DNA of 42,193 nucleotides, taken from positions 1 to 42,193 of the forward strand of contig CALKUG010000006.1 in assembly GCA_937996765.1 (NCBI GenBank). Direction: 5' to 3'. Source of the stretch: an uncultured Ignavibacteria bacterium (GTDB lineage Bacteria > Bacteroidota > Ignavibacteria > Ignavibacteriales > Ignavibacteriaceae). The position numbers and the translations under genes were made by a program. Positions 41,390 through 42,193 of the stretch are shown piece after piece (the first letter of the stretch is position 1; each line of letters begins with the position of its first letter). The notes beneath the pieces were generated by a model that saw only the letters and a program-made list of their open reading frames with translations, searched no databases and was not told the DNA's origin.

Positions 41390-41926
41390 TTAATTCTCTA
41401 ATTCTGCCTGAACAAAATCAATTTCAACGGGTGTTTTTCTACCGAAGATAGAAACAAGAACTTTGATTTTCATTTTGTCTTCGTTTACTTCTTCAACTAC
41501 ACCATTAAAATTGTTAAATGGACCATCAATAATTTTAACTGTATCTCCTGCACGGAAGATAGTTTCCATACGCTCGCCTGTTTCATCCTGCTTAATTCTG
41601 CCGATAATACGTTTAACTTCATCGGGTTGTAACGGATTTGGGTTGTTTCTTGGTCCAAGAAATCCCATTACAGAGGGGGTATTTTGTACAAAATCTTTAA
41701 CGTAAGCGTCTAAATCTGCCTGAATTAAAATGTATCCGGGGAAGAAGTTTCGGGTTTTGGTTCTTTTTTTACCATCCTTAACTTCAAAAACTTTTTCCAT
41801 AGGCACCAAAACTTCGGTAACTTTGGCTTGTAAAGCTTCGCTCTCTTTAAGCCCTTGCTCTATAAAGCCTTTAACTTTGTTTTCGTGTCCTGAAAATGTT
41901 TTAACTACATACCATCTTTGTTCCAT
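41390..41926 (-). CDS. nusG: Transcription termination/antitermination protein NusG
   Basis: This 178-residue RNA polymerase-bound elongation factor has an N-terminal NGN domain (RWYVVKTFSGHENKV, NFFPGYILIQ) and a C-terminal KOW domain (AGDTVKIIDGPFNNFNGVVEEV, about 125-146). It couples polymerase to uS10 or Rho in other bacteria. It is encoded right after secE. Confidence 0.98.
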   Translation of the reverse strand: MEQRWYVVKTFSGHENKVKGFIEQGLKESEALQAKVTEVLVPMEKVFEVKDGKKRTKTRNFFPGYILIQADLDAYVKDFVQNTPSVMGFLGPRNNPNPLQPDEVKRIIGRIKQDETGERMETIFRAGDTVKIIDGPFNNFNGVVEEVNEDKMKIKVLVSIFGRKTPVEIDFVQAELEN

Positions 41927-41935
41927 TAGTTATCC

Positions 41936-42118
41936 TTAGAACACAGACTTAAATGCGAAAGAAATGGCAACATCAAGCCCCCATGAAACTACAGCAATCA
42001 CTAACGATGCTACAATTACCACGGTGGTGGATTCCTTTAACTCTTCTTTGCTCGGCCAGGTAACCTTTTTCATTTCCTTGGCAACATCATTGAAGAAGTC
42101 TATTATTTTTTGCTTCAT
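41936..42118 (-). CDS. secE: Preprotein translocase subunit SecE
   Basis: This 60-residue single-span protein stabilises SecY. The amphipathic cytosolic helix has DVAKEMKKVTWPSKEELKEST (about 11-31, named by its ends), followed by one transmembrane helix (about 33-55). The short form is usual outside enterics. Its stop is ten bases from nusG. Confidence 0.97.
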   Translation of the reverse strand: MKQKIIDFFNDVAKEMKKVTWPSKEELKESTTVVIVASLVIAVVSWGLDVAISFAFKSVF

Positions 42119-42140
42119 ATCAGATATATCCTTAAAAGTG

Positions 42141-42193
42141 CACGGCAGGAGGGACTCGAACCCCCAACCTGCGGTTTTGGAGACCGCTGCTCT
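42141..42193 (-). tRNA. tRNA-Trp(CCA), 5' part outside the window
   Basis: The visible 3' part has anticodon stem GCGGT/ACCGC with loop CTCCAAA (anticodon CCA), T stem GGGGG/CCCTC with loop TTCGAGT, acceptor strand CTGCCGT and discriminator G. CCA is not encoded. tRNA-Trp before secE-nusG is a common bacterial arrangement. Confidence 0.95.

Overview
The window (about 40% G+C by eye) is a chromosomal housekeeping region from a bacterium that looks like the Chlorobiota/Ignavibacteriota/Kapabacteria side of the Bacteroidota-Chlorobiota superphylum. The clues are a short RpoD without region 1.1, an uninterrupted rpoBC-str-S10-spc-alpha cluster, bL17 with a charged tail, and a Reg_prop/Y_Y_Y sensor kinase. 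Against true Bacteroidota are clear GGAG Shine-Dalgarno sites and E. coli-like TTGACA-17-TATATT promoters. The taxon is an inference; no 16S rRNA gene is present.

Layout. Positions 1-3808 (+) hold the 3' part of a large beta-propeller histidine kinase and its overlapping NarL-type response regulator. Positions 3809-4036 are non-coding. They contain a candidate structured RNA on the + strand with a plausible promoter and its own terminator, overlapped in antisense by the probable 3' UTR of the opposing operon. Everything from 4037 to the right edge is on the - strand. Read in transcription order, from right to left, it runs: tRNA-Trp, secE, nusG, rplK, rplA, rplJ, rplL, (terminator/attenuator), rpoB, rpoC, (twin promoters), rpsL, rpsG, fusA, tuf, (terminator), the complete S10, spc and alpha operons with a tRNA-Gln inserted between rplR and rpsE, (terminator), engB. 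A tightly packed second operon follows: a membrane GAF/degenerate-GGDEF protein, deoB, a small unknown gene, a PIN-like gene, two EutN/CcmL (BMC-P) genes, rpoD, an NlpC/P60 lipoprotein, and a split YeeE/YedE sulfur transporter.

How the genes work together. Most of the window builds the translation and transcription machinery: 29 ribosomal proteins, EF-Tu, EF-G, IF-1, RNA polymerase alpha, beta, beta' and sigma, NusG, SecY, SecE, methionine aminopeptidase, and the ribosome-assembly GTPase EngB. Control elements visible in the DNA are two near-identical promoters before rpsL, intrinsic terminators or attenuators after rplL, tuf and rplQ, and a tRNA whose excision should cut the spc transcript.

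The most interesting points are the candidate RNA at 3868-4035, the tRNA-Gln inside the spc operon, the duplicated palindromic promoter module, the orphan pair of microcompartment vertex proteins next to phosphopentomutase, and TTG start codons on six ribosomal protein genes. No CRISPR array, insertion sequence, prophage or integron was seen.
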